Shown: piece by piece, positions 48,584 to 60,000 of the stretch | Numbering within the stretch: the first letter of the stretch is position 1 | How the letters are laid out: each line of letters starts with the position of its first letter | From: Antedon mediterranea | Lineage: Eukaryota > Echinodermata > Crinoidea > Comatulida > Antedonidae | Assembly (NCBI RefSeq): GCF_964355755.1 | Contig: NC_092680.1 | Coordinates: forward strand, 17,091,001 to 17,151,000 | Length of the DNA: 60,000 nucleotides | Direction: 5' to 3' | Notes under the pieces: model-generated | Databases searched by the model: none | Told to the model about the DNA's origin: nothing | Seen by the model: only the letters and a program-made list of their open reading frames with translations | Translations under genes and position numbers: made by a program

Positions 48584-49503
48584 CACTTTGACTGCCAGAG
48601 GTTTTTCCAGTTAGAAACTGCCACCGCCAGCGTTTTTAGCCCAATTCGATGTTTTTATTAAAGTTGATTGAAACCATGTATGTGATCTGATTTATATGTA
48701 ATTTAGACTAAAATAATCATAAAGATTTTAGCTTTACAATGGTACCAAGAACGATTTTTAAATCGCAATATGTAAATTGTAATAGTAAAATGAATGCCTA
48801 TAAAAACAAGTTATCACTATCGAAAAATGTATTACATTTTATAAATCATAAATCTTACATCAATGTTTCGCCAAAATCCACATAGTAAAGACACCAGGCC
48901 TAGTTAACCAGGCCTAAAGTTGGTCCGGAACCGTTTTACGACTAGGGCTAGGCTAGCCTAGGCCTAGTACTACTAGCCTAGGCCTAGGAGATAGTAAACT
49001 AATGATAATAACCATACCATTTCAAAACAAGTTTGTTGCGTGAAACTCGTTCACTTTCAGTAAAACACCAAAATAATTAGGGTATACATACAATAATAAA
49101 AGTAAAGACTTCATATTGAAAATGACTCGATTATTTTTTATTCAGATAACAAACAAACATGTCAATCCACAAAAACCTTTGTAATGCTTCGGCGGCATAG
49201 CTAGCGCGCGACTGATACACAATGCGCCAAGCCATCGCTCTACGTGCTACTGTGATGCGCGGTGTTTGTTATTTCGACAGGTACCATTTTGACAGTCGTT
49301 CGTAACCAGATTAGTTACTTTCAAATTGTAAAATATTGATGGTCCAGACCGAATATAGTGTTCATATTTATAGTATATACCAATAATTAACCTATCTACC
49401 GGATTTCGTAAAAAAACGCGAAAAACGAAGATCTTCGTTTTTGGCAGTCAAGCGTTGTGTTTCCAAAAACGAAGATCTTCGTGTTTGGCAGTCAAAGTGT
49501 TAA
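48580..49503. mobile_element. piggyBac-like non-autonomous element with TTAA duplication
   Basis: Left end TTAACACTTTGACTGCCA and right end TGGCAGTCAAAGTGTTAA are perfect inverted repeats, and the TTAA (48580-48583 and 49500-49503) is the target duplication. Just inside the right end, ACGAAGATCTTCGT occurs twice (about 49426 and 49469). The body has no transposase frame but holds a dense TAGGCCTA cluster (48897-48990) and a GC-rich patch near 49190-49265. TTAA plus a CACTTTGACTGCC-type end is characteristic of piggyBac MITEs. The empty site is preserved at 49585-49588 in the next unit of the tandem repeat it landed in, which fixes both edges to the base. Confidence 0.9.
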
Positions 49504-49671
49504 GACTTCGTTTGAGATACAGTAAAATGGTCTATAGTGTTATATTGGTCTAAAGTTTTGGTCACTAATTAGAATCACTTTAATTAAGACTTCGTTTGAG
49601 ATACAGTAAAATGGTCTCATAGTGTTATATTGGTCTTAAGTTTTGGTCAACAATTAGAATTATTTTAAGAA
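49504..49671 (+). repeat. 84-bp tandem repeat, right part
   Basis: Two units (from 49504 and 49588) reading GACTTCGTTTGAGATACAGT, AAAATGGTCT, TATTGGTCTAAAGTTTTGG and ACTAATTAGAATCACTTTAA (the second copy drifts at its end). They continue the array interrupted at 48583. Confidence 0.85.
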
Positions 49672-51332
49672 CATATTTTTGTCACTAATGCAGATATATT
49701 TAATTGGTAATAAATATATCAGTTTTTGTTATCGTTCTATAAGTTTTAACATGTTTTATTTACAAGTAGCAATTCTATTTTACAGCTTTTATGTCATATC
49801 TTTAATACAAAAAGCATGTCCATATGTCTTTGTATAGTGTACTAACACCAAACACCATTTATGGCTTACTATATGTATCTTCAATATTACCATCAAGTGC
49901 AAACATATCTCTGTTGATCTCATAATAAGAATCTCAAAATACCGCTTTTGAAATCGACACGACTAAGTTACACCTGAACGGTGATTATATTGGATGCCGC
50001 CAAAAGATTTTACATTTACTTCAAAAGTATCGGATTTAATTTGTTAGTAAAAAAAACCTAAACTTTTTTTATTTGCACAGTTACTAAAAGTAGGTCTTAT
50101 AAAAGATGACACAGATATATGAACTGATGTTAGAATGGACAATATGTACTTTTTATGTACTGGTAGGCCAGTAGTTAAGTGCTATAGATATTAACACTGT
50201 AGTATTTGATTGATGTTAGTTCATTATTTAATGTTTTATAGTAATGTGCACTAATGGCAAAAATAATGTAATAATAAAATAATTATTTAATCCACAATAG
50301 TAAATTTTGCAGAACATTTTTTAATATTCATTTTATATTTCATTAATTTTTTAATGATAAACTGTCTAAAAAAAACTAAGAGTAAGTTTAAAAACTAATT
50401 TTATGAGTTATCAGTTAAAAAACAGAATGAATGAATTGTGAAATATATTGTATACTATATTTTTTATACCAGAATTACAAGTTGAAGGTTGAAAGAAAGA
50501 AAATTTCTGATTTTCTGGGAGTTCTTGGAAAATATACTTTAATGTAAACAATTTAATTTTGCTAAATTAGCAAGGTCAAGTGCATCTTTATTTTAAACAG
50601 AAGAATGTCTACAATAAGGTCTAAATTGTTTGATGAAAGTAATGCAACTGTTCGGTGTAATAATCAACAATTTAAAATAAAAGGTGAGGAAATAAAGAAA
50701 GTGCAAAAATAAGGCCAGGAGAAGGTGAATATATGATATGAGATCCATATTCATGTTTCATATTTCAATTCAACCTGAAAAGATTCCACGAAAATCCTGC
50801 AATATGAAACCAAGATTCACGATGTTTTATCTCCTAGCTTTAAGAAGTCTAATCTAATACGACATTTGCTTTTAGTGCAAACACATCTGCATAACAAACG
50901 GTCGTTATAGCACGTCACCTGATCCTCGGTATTGCCCGTCACATGATCTTTCTACTCACAGCGTTTAATTGACCCTTGATGCACCGTGCACAGTCGCGGA
51001 TGTCTTGTGTAATTTTAGTATTATTTTGATTGGATTAGTAGGATTAATTGGCACAGGTGTGAGGTCTTTGGAGGTTGGTATGGATTCACACATTGGGTCT
51101 GAATCTATCAGCAGGGATGGTCACTACGTGAAGGTATCCATCAATATAGGTACAGTAGCATAGACGTTAATAAGTGTACTAACTAATCATCAGAGACAGC
51201 CTCTACAGTAGCACAAAAGTGAATAATTAGATACTCATACCAAAGGGAATATAACGTGTGATACAGTAGCAGTGTTTAAAAATGTGTGGATGCCTTGGTT
51301 GGGTTAGTCTGGGCTCCAGACGGAGTTTTGTC
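49672..51332. other. AT-rich non-coding DNA
   Basis: A plus-strand frame at 50969-51163 has mixed composition (CNFSIILIGLVGLIGTG) and higher GC, and ends near a weak donor, AAG|GTATCC (51133). It is not recognised and is not called as an exon. Confidence 0.45.
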
Positions 51333-51467
51333 TTAATATTAGTAAAAATATAATTATCTTTGCACATATGGCGTTTCATACGTGTATTACTTGAGCAGAC
51401 AAAAATCGACGTGTGTAATGACATAAAAAAGACAATAAATAGGCCTACAGACTTGGAGCAAGTCTAT
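51333..51467 (+). repeat. 140-bp dispersed repeat, copy 3
   Basis: Same family as 5773-5912 and 20846-20984, and nearly identical to copy 2 over TTTGCACATATGGCGTTTCA plus ATACGT. It has lost about 10 bases around the CGAAACGCCGACTGG block. Confidence 0.7.
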
Positions 51468-53398
51468 GGTTGGGTTTGACATTACCATTAAAAACAATTT
51501 ACTGTAAAATATTCTTAAAAAGATTGGCCTTACGTTACTAATATTAAACAAATTATAATAATTTTTTTGATAGCCTAAAGTAAATTAGCAAAAGATTTTA
51601 AAATGAATATGGTGGAAACCCCTGAAAACGCAATGTTATTTTTGTTTTTTACACTTGGTTGGTCACAACTATGTCATCTCTGCAAAACGGGTTCCATTAA
51701 AAAAAATTAAAAATACGCAATAAATACATTCAATTTATACTACCAATCATACATACAAACAACTTTTTTTCAACATTCTAATTACATTTCCTACCTGTAC
51801 ACATATTCCTACCCCCAAGTAATGCGCAACCTTCAACATTCATGGTATGGTAAAAAAACAATTTTCTGCTAGTTTTATTGTACATTGTATGTTGCCATAA
51901 GCCATGCTCCAAGCTAAAGATAATGACATTCCTATTTAATGTGATTACATGTGCATAGATGCTGAAGGTGACAACACATTTATGGAATCAGTCTGTCAAT
52001 CTAGCCTAAAGTATAAGTAGCATGGAACACATCAGATGTTGATTGCCTTAAGTGGTCTACAAATGATCTTAACACTAGATGGCTATAAATCGTATAGCTA
52101 TATACTGTACCCGGGCTATATATAAGTGGTCTTATATAAAACCATTAATTATATATAAAACCATTGGTTATATCAGAAAGTTGTACAACTCGCTGGTTAT
52201 ATTATAATGTTTTATAACACACCTGCTTATATTCTTGCAATTTGATTGAGTAAATTACGCACCACGTGCCATTCGGTATTAGTTCTACCTAACGAAAAAG
52301 TGATATCTAATGGTGATAATTTTACCATGTGACATTGTTGATTGTGTTCGAAAATCAACAGGGAGCACTGCCTTTTAAATATCCCAGCTTTCCGGCCTAG
52401 CCTTTCGTCAATGAGATATGGTGGATACATTTAATCAAGTTTATATTAGAGCAATAAATGATGAAAGTTTTGTTTCGTTGAATGGAGAGAATAAAAAATA
52501 GTAAAATTTAAGACATGGTACCGTTTTAAAATATTTACATTTTTGGAAGGCAATAAATGGATTATCGCAATTTCTAGAATTTATTTTTTCTCAATAAAGT
52601 GTTGGCATTATCCTAAAGTCATGGGTTTAACAGCTATGTATAGCATGCTGACAAAAGCATTACGTAGGTGGCTAACCATTTGTAATCAAAACACATTATT
52701 TCAATTTACATAAAATTTTGATCCATCATTTTAAAAAGGAAAAAAAATAAATAAAAAAATTACAATTATTGATTTTCATCAGAATGAGGTGCATACAACC
52801 AACTGATAACCATAACATCTGCTAAAGTTCAAATGAAAAATATGTTGGTAGTTAACTTTTTCGACAAAATGGAGCCATACAAATATGATATAGAGCCTAT
52901 ATGATCTCTATTTAGTATGACTTGCAAATGACCGGTAAATTACCTAATCATTATTTGATGGTAACAGCATTTGAAAGCATTTGATTTAGGATTCATTTTG
53001 TTGTTTTGCCCCAGAAGACTTGATGACTAACATGACATCGTAACATTAAGGATAATGTAAAACGGCCTCAACTAATAAATCAAAGATGTTGCCGAAACAA
53101 TTTGTCTGTGAGGTCAGCGTTGGGTCATCGTTTTCATCTGGTGATGAAATATAGGGACTGTGTTAAGTAAGTCAAGGAGAACATTGATGGGCTTTGGAAA
53201 ATGGTCAATCAAGAATAAGATGAATCTTGAATAGATTAAATTGTTTAATTGCAGATGGAAAACCACAAACTAAGTTTTGAATGGTCACAAGATCAAGCTA
53301 AAAACAAAGCAATCAAGATATGCATAGGATCCCTGGTTTAGCTCATAATATACTGTAGCTACTCACTCTATAATTATAAATATAATAATTTACAACCA
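51468..53398. other. AT-rich non-coding DNA
   Basis: A loose local repeat of TATATAAAACCATT around 52132-52166. The minus-strand frame at 52227-52430 has mixed residues but no motif. No gene seen. Confidence 0.45.
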
Positions 53399-54470
53399 TA
53401 CTTGCTTAGAGTGTATGACACTGAACCCACTGAAAGTGTCTATTGATCCAATCCACAAGACACTGAAAGTGTCTGTTAAAGCATTCACAAGACACTGAAA
53501 GTAAGTGTCTATTGATCCAATCCACAAGACACTGAAAGTATCTGTTAAAGCATGCACAAGACACTGAAAATAAGTGTCTATTGAACCAATCCACAAGACA
53601 CTGAAAGTAAGTGTCTATTGATCCAATCCACAAGACACTGAAAGTAAGTGTCTATTGAACCAATCCATAAGACACTGAAAGTAAGTGTCTATTGAACCAA
53701 TCCACAAGACACTGAAAGTATCTGTTAAAGCATGCACAAGACACTGAAAGTAAGTGTCTATTGAACCAATCCACAAGACACTGAAAGTAAGTGTCTATTG
53801 AACCAATCCACAAGACACTGAAAGTAAGTGTCTATTGAACCAATCCACAAGACACTGAAAGTGTCTGTTAAAGCATGCACAAGACACTGAAAGTAAGTGT
53901 CTATTGAACCAATCCACAAGACACTGAAAGTAAGTGTCTATTGAACCAATCCACAAGACACTGAAAGTAAGTGTCTATTGAACCAATCCACAAGACACTG
54001 AAAGTATCTGTTAAAGCATGCACAAGACACTGAAAGTAAGTGTCTATTGAACCAATCCACAAGACACTGAAAGTATCTGTTAAAGCATGCACAAGACACT
54101 GAAAGTAAGTGTCTATTGATCCAATCCACAAGACACTTACTTAAAGTGTATGACACTGAACCCACTGAAAGTGTATGTTGATCCAATCCACAAAACAATC
54201 CACAAGACACTGAAAATGTCTGTTGATTCAATCCACAAGACACTGAAAGGGTCTGTTGATTCAATCCACAAGACACTTAATTTATATGTATGACATTGAA
54301 CCAATCCACAAAACACTGAAAGTGTATGTTGATCCAAATCCACAAGACTCTTACTTAAAGTGTATGACACTGAACCAATCCACAAGACACTGAAAGTGTT
54401 TGTTGATCCAATCCACAAGACACTGAAAGTGTCTGTTGATCCAATCCACAAGACACTTACTGACAGTGTT
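53399..54470 (+). repeat. Minisatellite of 37- and 32-bp units with higher-order structure
   Basis: About 30 units built on CCACAAGACACTGAAAGT. The main form is 37 bp (with AAGTGTCTATTGAACCAAT); a second is 32 bp (with ATCTGTTAAAGCATG). A capping block, ACTTRCTTARAGTGTATGAC followed by ACTGAACCCACTG, occurs at the start (53399) and again at 54135, with a variant near 54352, which suggests that larger blocks were also duplicated. Units beyond 54135 are more diverged. Because 37+32=69 is a multiple of three, the minus strand stays open with a 23-residue repeat; I regard that as a by-product. Confidence 0.95.
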
Positions 54471-56457
54471 TTTGACTGATGATTCAATTCAATATCTATA
54501 AATTTGAAAGAGATTTAAATTAATTTAGATTGAGGTATATCTCTTCAATTAGAAATAAAGAACCAATTATGATATTAAAATTCTGTTTTACATATTGAAC
54601 CAATTAAACAAGAAATATTTCTTACAAAAAACACTGCTCGACATTTTAAAATTATTCATTGTTCTTTTGATTAATATTAAAAAGATGTCCTTTAATCGCA
54701 AAGATACATACAAATCCCAGATATTTCTTTAATTATGAATCACATGCCCATAAAAAACTTTAAATAGAAATTCTGATTAAACAATATTCACTGTTTAACA
54801 CATATCTGAAACCATATCATCAACTTCGCATTGAAATTCAATATTCTACAATTTATTTGAATCATGTATTTCACAGGTAATATTACAGTACCATAACCTC
54901 TCATTCTGCATATCCAAATCCCCGAGATGAAAAGTAAATAAAATAGAAACAAGCGTTTAAGACCAGGTAAATATAGCGAGAACAATAAAATGTTTACCTT
55001 GCACTTTTAGTGTTTACAAAAAGCTTATAACACCTGTGTTAAAGGAGGCTCAATGCCCTCTTGTAACTTATTGGCGCACCTCAATGGAATTGGTGTCTAT
55101 TGTTCACAAATACCTTTCAATTGTACAACCAGCTTCAAGTTCTATACTTAGTTCTATACTTTCTTTAAATAAATAAGATTTGCTTTTGTGTAAGGTTTAC
55201 TTTCAAATTTCAGGTACTATTTCAAAAGTTATAAATGTAGGGTATAAAGTGGAAAATAAAATTCAGTTGAATGTACTTATGTACTGAAAGATAGAATGTT
55301 CTATTTGAAAAGTAAATTGTAATTGACTTGTGGTTATATGTGTTTATAATGTACAAGAGCCATGTGACTTATTAACTATCTGTTTCTGCGACCCTAATTT
55401 TGCAACCTCCTTTAAGTGTTTTTTACACCGGCTGCGGCTTGACTTCGGCAAATAAATTGATTTTTTTTTGCATGATGCTCCATGTGGCTACGCGCGCATA
55501 GCTATTGGTGTAGCCGTGTGATCATGAAAACGAAATATTGGTGTTTGATTTTATTTGCCTGCAGTAAGACTGGAGCAGTTATAAAATAACCCTTGTCGCG
55601 GTTTATGGAATCCACAGTTTGTATAATGGGAGACTAAAAAGTTATACTATAATTATTTTAAATAATTTTTGTAACAATTTCACTAGTACAAAGATGAAAT
55701 TAAAATAGTAGGCCTATAATTGTTTTAGAGGTTTTTCATAAGCCGCATTTTTGTAACTTTTTTAATTATTTAATTTTGTTTTTAAAGTATATTACATATT
55801 ACTGTCAACATTACACTCTAAACTGTATAAAGACAAAAAACAAAAAACATTTTATTTTACATGCACCTGGTTCCACTTCACTGGCAGTTATATAGCACTC
55901 GTCATATCCAATTAAATAGTAAAAATGATTCAACAGATTAAACAAACTGTTATTTGAAGCAGACTAGACAAATTAAGATCCTCACAATTGGTTATAGATG
56001 TCCTGAACAATCTTTTCAAATAGATTTTAATTAGGTGGCTAAGCTGGGAAACACTTGAAACAAGCTGGGATGAGATTACAGTAATTAAATACTATTTAAT
56101 TAAAACTTAGGAATTCCTACTATTATTATATAATGCTTAAGTACATGAGCTCAAGTATGTTACTCACTCAGTAGGATTAAAAGCAAATAGTTCAACATTG
56201 GATTTAACAATACAACATACAGTACTAACATCTGCTTATGTTTTTATTTTATAAAAAAAACAGGAAGGTACTTGATACAAGGCTAAATTAGTATTATTAA
56301 AATATAACATATGTGCCATTTATATAACTAATTAAGCACAATTTATGGCCTGCAGCAAAGAAATAGGATGGGAAACAATAATATATTAATATTATATTAT
56401 ATAAAATTAATCTGTGCATGCGTACAGTATATAAGTCCAGTACTTTACACTGTGAGC
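54471..56457. other. AT-rich non-coding DNA
   Basis: A GC-richer patch at 55420-55530 (GGCTGCGGCTTGACTTCGGC, CTACGCGCGCATAGC) stands out, and one TAGGCCTA word lies at 55712. No gene seen. Confidence 0.45.
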
Positions 56458-56543
56458 TAGTGTGTGGCCGAGCGGTTAAGACAGTGGGACCGTCATTACG
56501 TAGCCATAACATCGGCAAGGGTTTGAGACTCACTCAGTCCATG
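56458..56543 (+). mobile_element. tRNA-derived SINE head (Leu/Ser type)
   Basis: TGGCCGAGCGGTTAAG (A box, 56465) and GGTTTGAGACT (B box, 56520-56530) stand 44 bases apart, as in tRNAs with a long variable arm. TGGCCGAGCGG is typical of tRNA-Leu and tRNA-Ser. The acceptor stem does not pair well and no usable anticodon loop is clear, so it is not a working tRNA. GC-rich words such as GGGGGTTACCCCGG (56613) and CCGGGGTGACTGCCCCGG (56811) continue downstream to about 56840 and probably belong to the SINE body, but the 3' end is not defined. Confidence 0.65.
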
Positions 56544-59160
56544 GCTCTGGTGTACACATCTAGCTCTTGTGCACTTTAAAGTATTTAGTACAGTTCATTT
56601 TTAAAGACATGTAGGGGGTTACCCCGGATTACTAGAACAGTACATCAACCATGGTTGAGTAACGTCATCTTTCAGCTACTTTTCAGAAAGGAAATCTTTT
56701 TAATGTTTGCATGCTGGAACAGTTTCTTTTTAAAATCATTTCTATGGCACTCCCAACATTTTTGGAAGAATATTGCGAGAGGTAAAAACACTCCCATGAT
56801 GGAATGAAGTTCCGGGGTGACTGCCCCGGTGACTTATTAAGTAAGTTTATAAGTTATTTAAAATGTATACACCAGGTGTGGTGCAAGATTGGTAAATGAA
56901 GTTCTCATTAATAACTCTATTGAAAAAAACAAATAAATGCCTAGAATCATAAATACTTATATTGGAGTTGAAAAATGGGCACCAAGTCAAAGGCATGATT
57001 CAACATAATGATTTGTTTTGGTGTCAAAAAATGAATATTAACTTATCTTTATATTTGATTTGTTGTGCAGTAGGATGGATGAAAAATGGGAAACCAGGTA
57101 TCTAATACTGTAATATAATTTGTATTTTAAAAGATGCAATTTTCACTATAGTGGGATTTATTTTGCAGATGTCAAAATCAGCGGGCATCACAATGTATAC
57201 TGTATTCAAAACGCACTCAAGAATTAGGATATGAATATAAACAGTAGTAAAATACTCAACTTTAACATGTCAATATAATGTCATATGGTACATGTTACAT
57301 TGAAAACATAGCAATTTGTACCATACTGTATATGTAGGCAATATAGTAAACCAGAGAACATCTATGTACAGTAAGTACAGTAGTGAAGAGGTATACAAAT
57401 ATAAACAGTAATAAAGTCACCAAAAATGGATCTTATTTATAGAAAAAAAAAGAAACATATCCAATCCAAGCACAAATAGGGATTACATTATAAATACTGT
57501 ATGGCCAACAATGAAATCGGGCAATTAATTTAAAATATACCAAAATCTATCTACCTAACACTAATATCAATGCACCAATCGATATGCGCATAGCGGCGTG
57601 AAATCGAAAAATTGATATTAGATTTGATTTGCCGCCGCCGGACCAGAACCGTGCTGGAACAGGTGTGAAAGAACCCTTAACCATAGAGAAACAAAAATTG
57701 TTGATCTATGATCTAGCCCATGGTATAGTAATCTCTCCACTTACAAAAAACTAAGGACATCACACAAGTATTACAGTAGTAAGCGTACAAGGACGTCCTA
57801 ACAAAATAATTTACTAAACATTATTATACATCATTAAATGATATTTAATAATTCAATAGTATTTAGTGTAATGATTTAAAAATGGTAATTTACATATAAT
57901 GAAATAATTTGCATAATAACATAAGTCATGTGCGTGGGTTGTTAATAAATTTGAAATCCAAAGACAAAGACAATTTTTCTTTGTGTCTGAATTAAAAAAT
58001 GAGTCATCAAGAGCCCACTAATGTTTTTTTAACTGTCATCTTTAAGTTATTATATTGGAACACTTGTCTAATAAGAAGGTACACTTTAGTCTGAGTATAA
58101 AGAACACACTTAAAGGAATGCTCAGTCTGAATTGAGGAAACTTCAAACTAACAAAGGAAAACATTGAGGCTTAAAAAAATTTTGGTGTAAACAGAAGAAA
58201 AAAAGAATCATAAAAAAAGCAAATCAAATTAAAGTGTAAAGATAAATTACTTTCATTTTTAGTTTGTTTGATTGGACTATTATTATTTTATCATAATATA
58301 TATAATAATATTTTTACACCTTATAGTTTTTTAAGTTTAAAAAAATGAAAAACTGACAGATGAAAGTAAGAAATTTAAATCAATTTTAAAATATATTATG
58401 ACCTGGAACATTCAGTACACTACATAGGAAATGTTTAAATTATTCTAAATCCATTTTCAGGTCATATTCATCAAGTGCCAAGCTATCATCATTAACAGGT
58501 TATTTATACTGCAAGTTATCATGACGAGTAGTACTGCTATCATTTCATATCCGGAGACTATTGACATAATACAATACAGGAAAGAGGATGATTCGGTTCA
58601 TCCCACGTTTTATAGTTTTAGGGCATGTACATTTTTCCTAATCTGACTGAGACATATCCATGTGATCTACCATAATTTTTGTTAGTAATGTGAAAAAATA
58701 AAAAAGGTTTTATCATATTCATATAATCTAAGCAACAGAATTTAGAAAAAAGGGAGAAAACACAATTAGTATTTTGTACAATTTTTCTGCTTTTTCTGAA
58801 AAAACATAATATACTGTATGGGTGCTTACCGTACATATACATGGCAGCAGAAACAGTCCATATACATACAGTAGTTATGGAAATGGGAGGCCATTTTAAG
58901 AACAAAAAACTGTGAGGCTTTGATTGAAAGTGTTGCATAGTAATAACTAGTAATACTGTAAATATAATATAACATTTATATTGCAGCAATTCAAAAGACG
59001 GATTGAAGATACTTTGCTGTACAGATAAGTTTTTAATTAATTTAAAAGAATTGAAAGTTGATGTTTGAGAAAATGTGGGAGTCCGTACAAGGAGGATGTA
59101 ACAAAGAAAAGGTGCGTAAGACTTTAAAACTTAGTATGGAAACATGGCAATAATAGCAAT
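56544..59160. other. SINE body followed by AT-rich DNA
   Basis: The first 300 bases are probably the SINE body (see 56458). After that the sequence is AT-rich with a small GC patch at 57585-57660. The 123-codon minus-strand frame at 58618-58989 is Phe/Ile/Lys/Tyr-rich with no motif and is treated as chance. Confidence 0.4.
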
Positions 59161-59302
59161 GGCTACACTGACAAAAAAAGTGTGTTGTACCCAAATATGG
59201 TAGTGATATGCCCAGATATGATACTGATAATGATATGACATCATTGTCCATATAGGCACATCACATTTTTTTGTCTCATAAGGTTTGATAGACAGAGCTT
59301 TA
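59161..59302 (+). mobile_element. Palindromic MITE, worn copy
   Basis: Left end eroded to GGCTACACTGACAAAAAAAG; right end TTTGATAGACAGAGCTTTA lacks the middle GTGTA. The centre keeps CCCAAATATGGTAGTGATAT and GATATGACATCATTGTCC. Same orientation as the copies at 21352 and 32596. Confidence 0.75.
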
Positions 59303-60000
59303 GAGGAACACAGGTGATAAGATGAAACATATCTAGTAACATTTGGATGAGACTTCAATCTGTATCATTTGAAAGACAAGCCACGAATTCAAGTTTCACT
59401 CATTATCAGTTGCATACAGAGTTTATTTTTTGAATAAAAATAACATTTAAATCCCTCAATCTCATATTCAGGAAACCAAACGTAAACTATAAAAAAAAAG
59501 TACTTTTAAGAACTTTAAAAAGTTGACAATATAATCCGCTAAAAATCAATCAAGTTTAGAAATTGCCGAGCATTCAGTTAGTTGACAATACTGTACTGAG
59601 AGTAAATGGCAAGAGAACAAATGTATAAATTATATAGAATTATATCCTATTTATGTGTATTGTGTTTATTATATCCCTATTATGGTAATACAATAGACTC
59701 ACTACTATGTCATTAACTATGTTTTTAAGAAATCATTATACTTTAAATAATTATAAAGGCGTTCTCTGTGAAATCTGTTAACAATTTGTGAAAATAAAGG
59801 TACAATAATTCAACAAAGATAGTAAAGTAACATGTTTCCACCCTCTAATCAATTGTTATTTACTATTATTTCCTCACACACACAGAAACCTTCATGAAGT
59901 TGATTTTGTTTGTTCATGAAACTTTTTTTTTTAATTATTACTAATTATATTTTCTTTAAACTTTTTCCCAGCATTAAATATTTAGAAACTTACTATTTTT
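59303..60000. other. AT-rich non-coding DNA
   Basis: No frame, repeat or RNA recognised, apart from a short CACACACACA at about 59874. Confidence 0.5.

Noticed and set aside
53390-54487. Several overlapping minus-strand frames of 65-116 codons with a WIGSIDTYFQCLV-like repeat
   Set aside because: They follow the 37/32-bp minisatellite exactly, occur in more than one frame and have no start or splice context, so they are by-products of the tandem repeat.
56458-56543. Functional tRNA-Leu or tRNA-Ser gene
   Set aside because: The acceptor stem does not pair, the anticodon region is unclear and SINE-like sequence follows.
58618-58989. 123-codon minus-strand frame, second longest in the window
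   Set aside because: Its composition matches AT-rich background (Phe, Ile, Lys, Tyr), no domain is visible, and its length is not surprising in 60 kb on six frames.

Overview
This window looks like a gene-poor, repeat-rich stretch of an animal nuclear genome. It is AT-rich (about two thirds A+T by eye), has no long open reading frame (the longest is 132 codons and resembles nothing I know), and shows no bacterial gene layout. It carries degraded transposons, SINEs, microsatellites and minisatellites. The palindromic word TAGGCCTA and its variants are scattered through the first 31 kb. I associate that word with echinoderm and related marine deuterostome DNA, so an echinoderm is my best guess, but this rests on memory and not on a gene.

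Layout. Positions 1-13,100 are mostly unique-looking AT-rich DNA. They hold a possible signal-peptide exon (280-370, minus), a 5'-truncated SINE tail (2529-2590), one copy of a 140-bp dispersed repeat (5773-5912), a CRE-type site (5434), a pair of related segments (9584 and 10361) and a possible N-terminal membrane-protein exon (12911-13109, minus). Positions 13,690-15,800 hold an 828-bp terminal-inverted-repeat element and a direct duplication. Positions 16,700-31,300 hold a possible internal exon (16723-16899), a pogo-like MITE, a 162-bp MITE, short tandem repeats, a long perfect palindrome with two forkhead-type sites (25617) and a 21-bp GGTACC minisatellite (28046).

From about 31.3 kb the TAGGCCTA word almost vanishes and a different repeat mix takes over. 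It includes several copies of a palindromic MITE (TIR TAAAGCTCTGTCTACAC), pogo-like fragments with internal minisatellites, a WRKY/FLYWCH-like zinc-finger reading frame (37662-37871, minus), a 5S-rRNA-derived SINE (41.7-42.1 kb), a compound 59+27-bp satellite with a palindromic core (42.5-43.4 kb), hairpins and a CRE cluster (44.4-46.3 kb), a 924-bp piggyBac-like non-autonomous element inserted in an 84-bp tandem repeat whose next unit preserves the empty site (48.58-49.50 kb), a 1-kb minisatellite with 37- and 32-bp units (53.4-54.5 kb) and a tRNA-derived SINE head (56.46 kb).

No set of genes working together can be described. The coding calls are single-exon guesses at low confidence. The best-supported content is the mobile and tandem repeat content.
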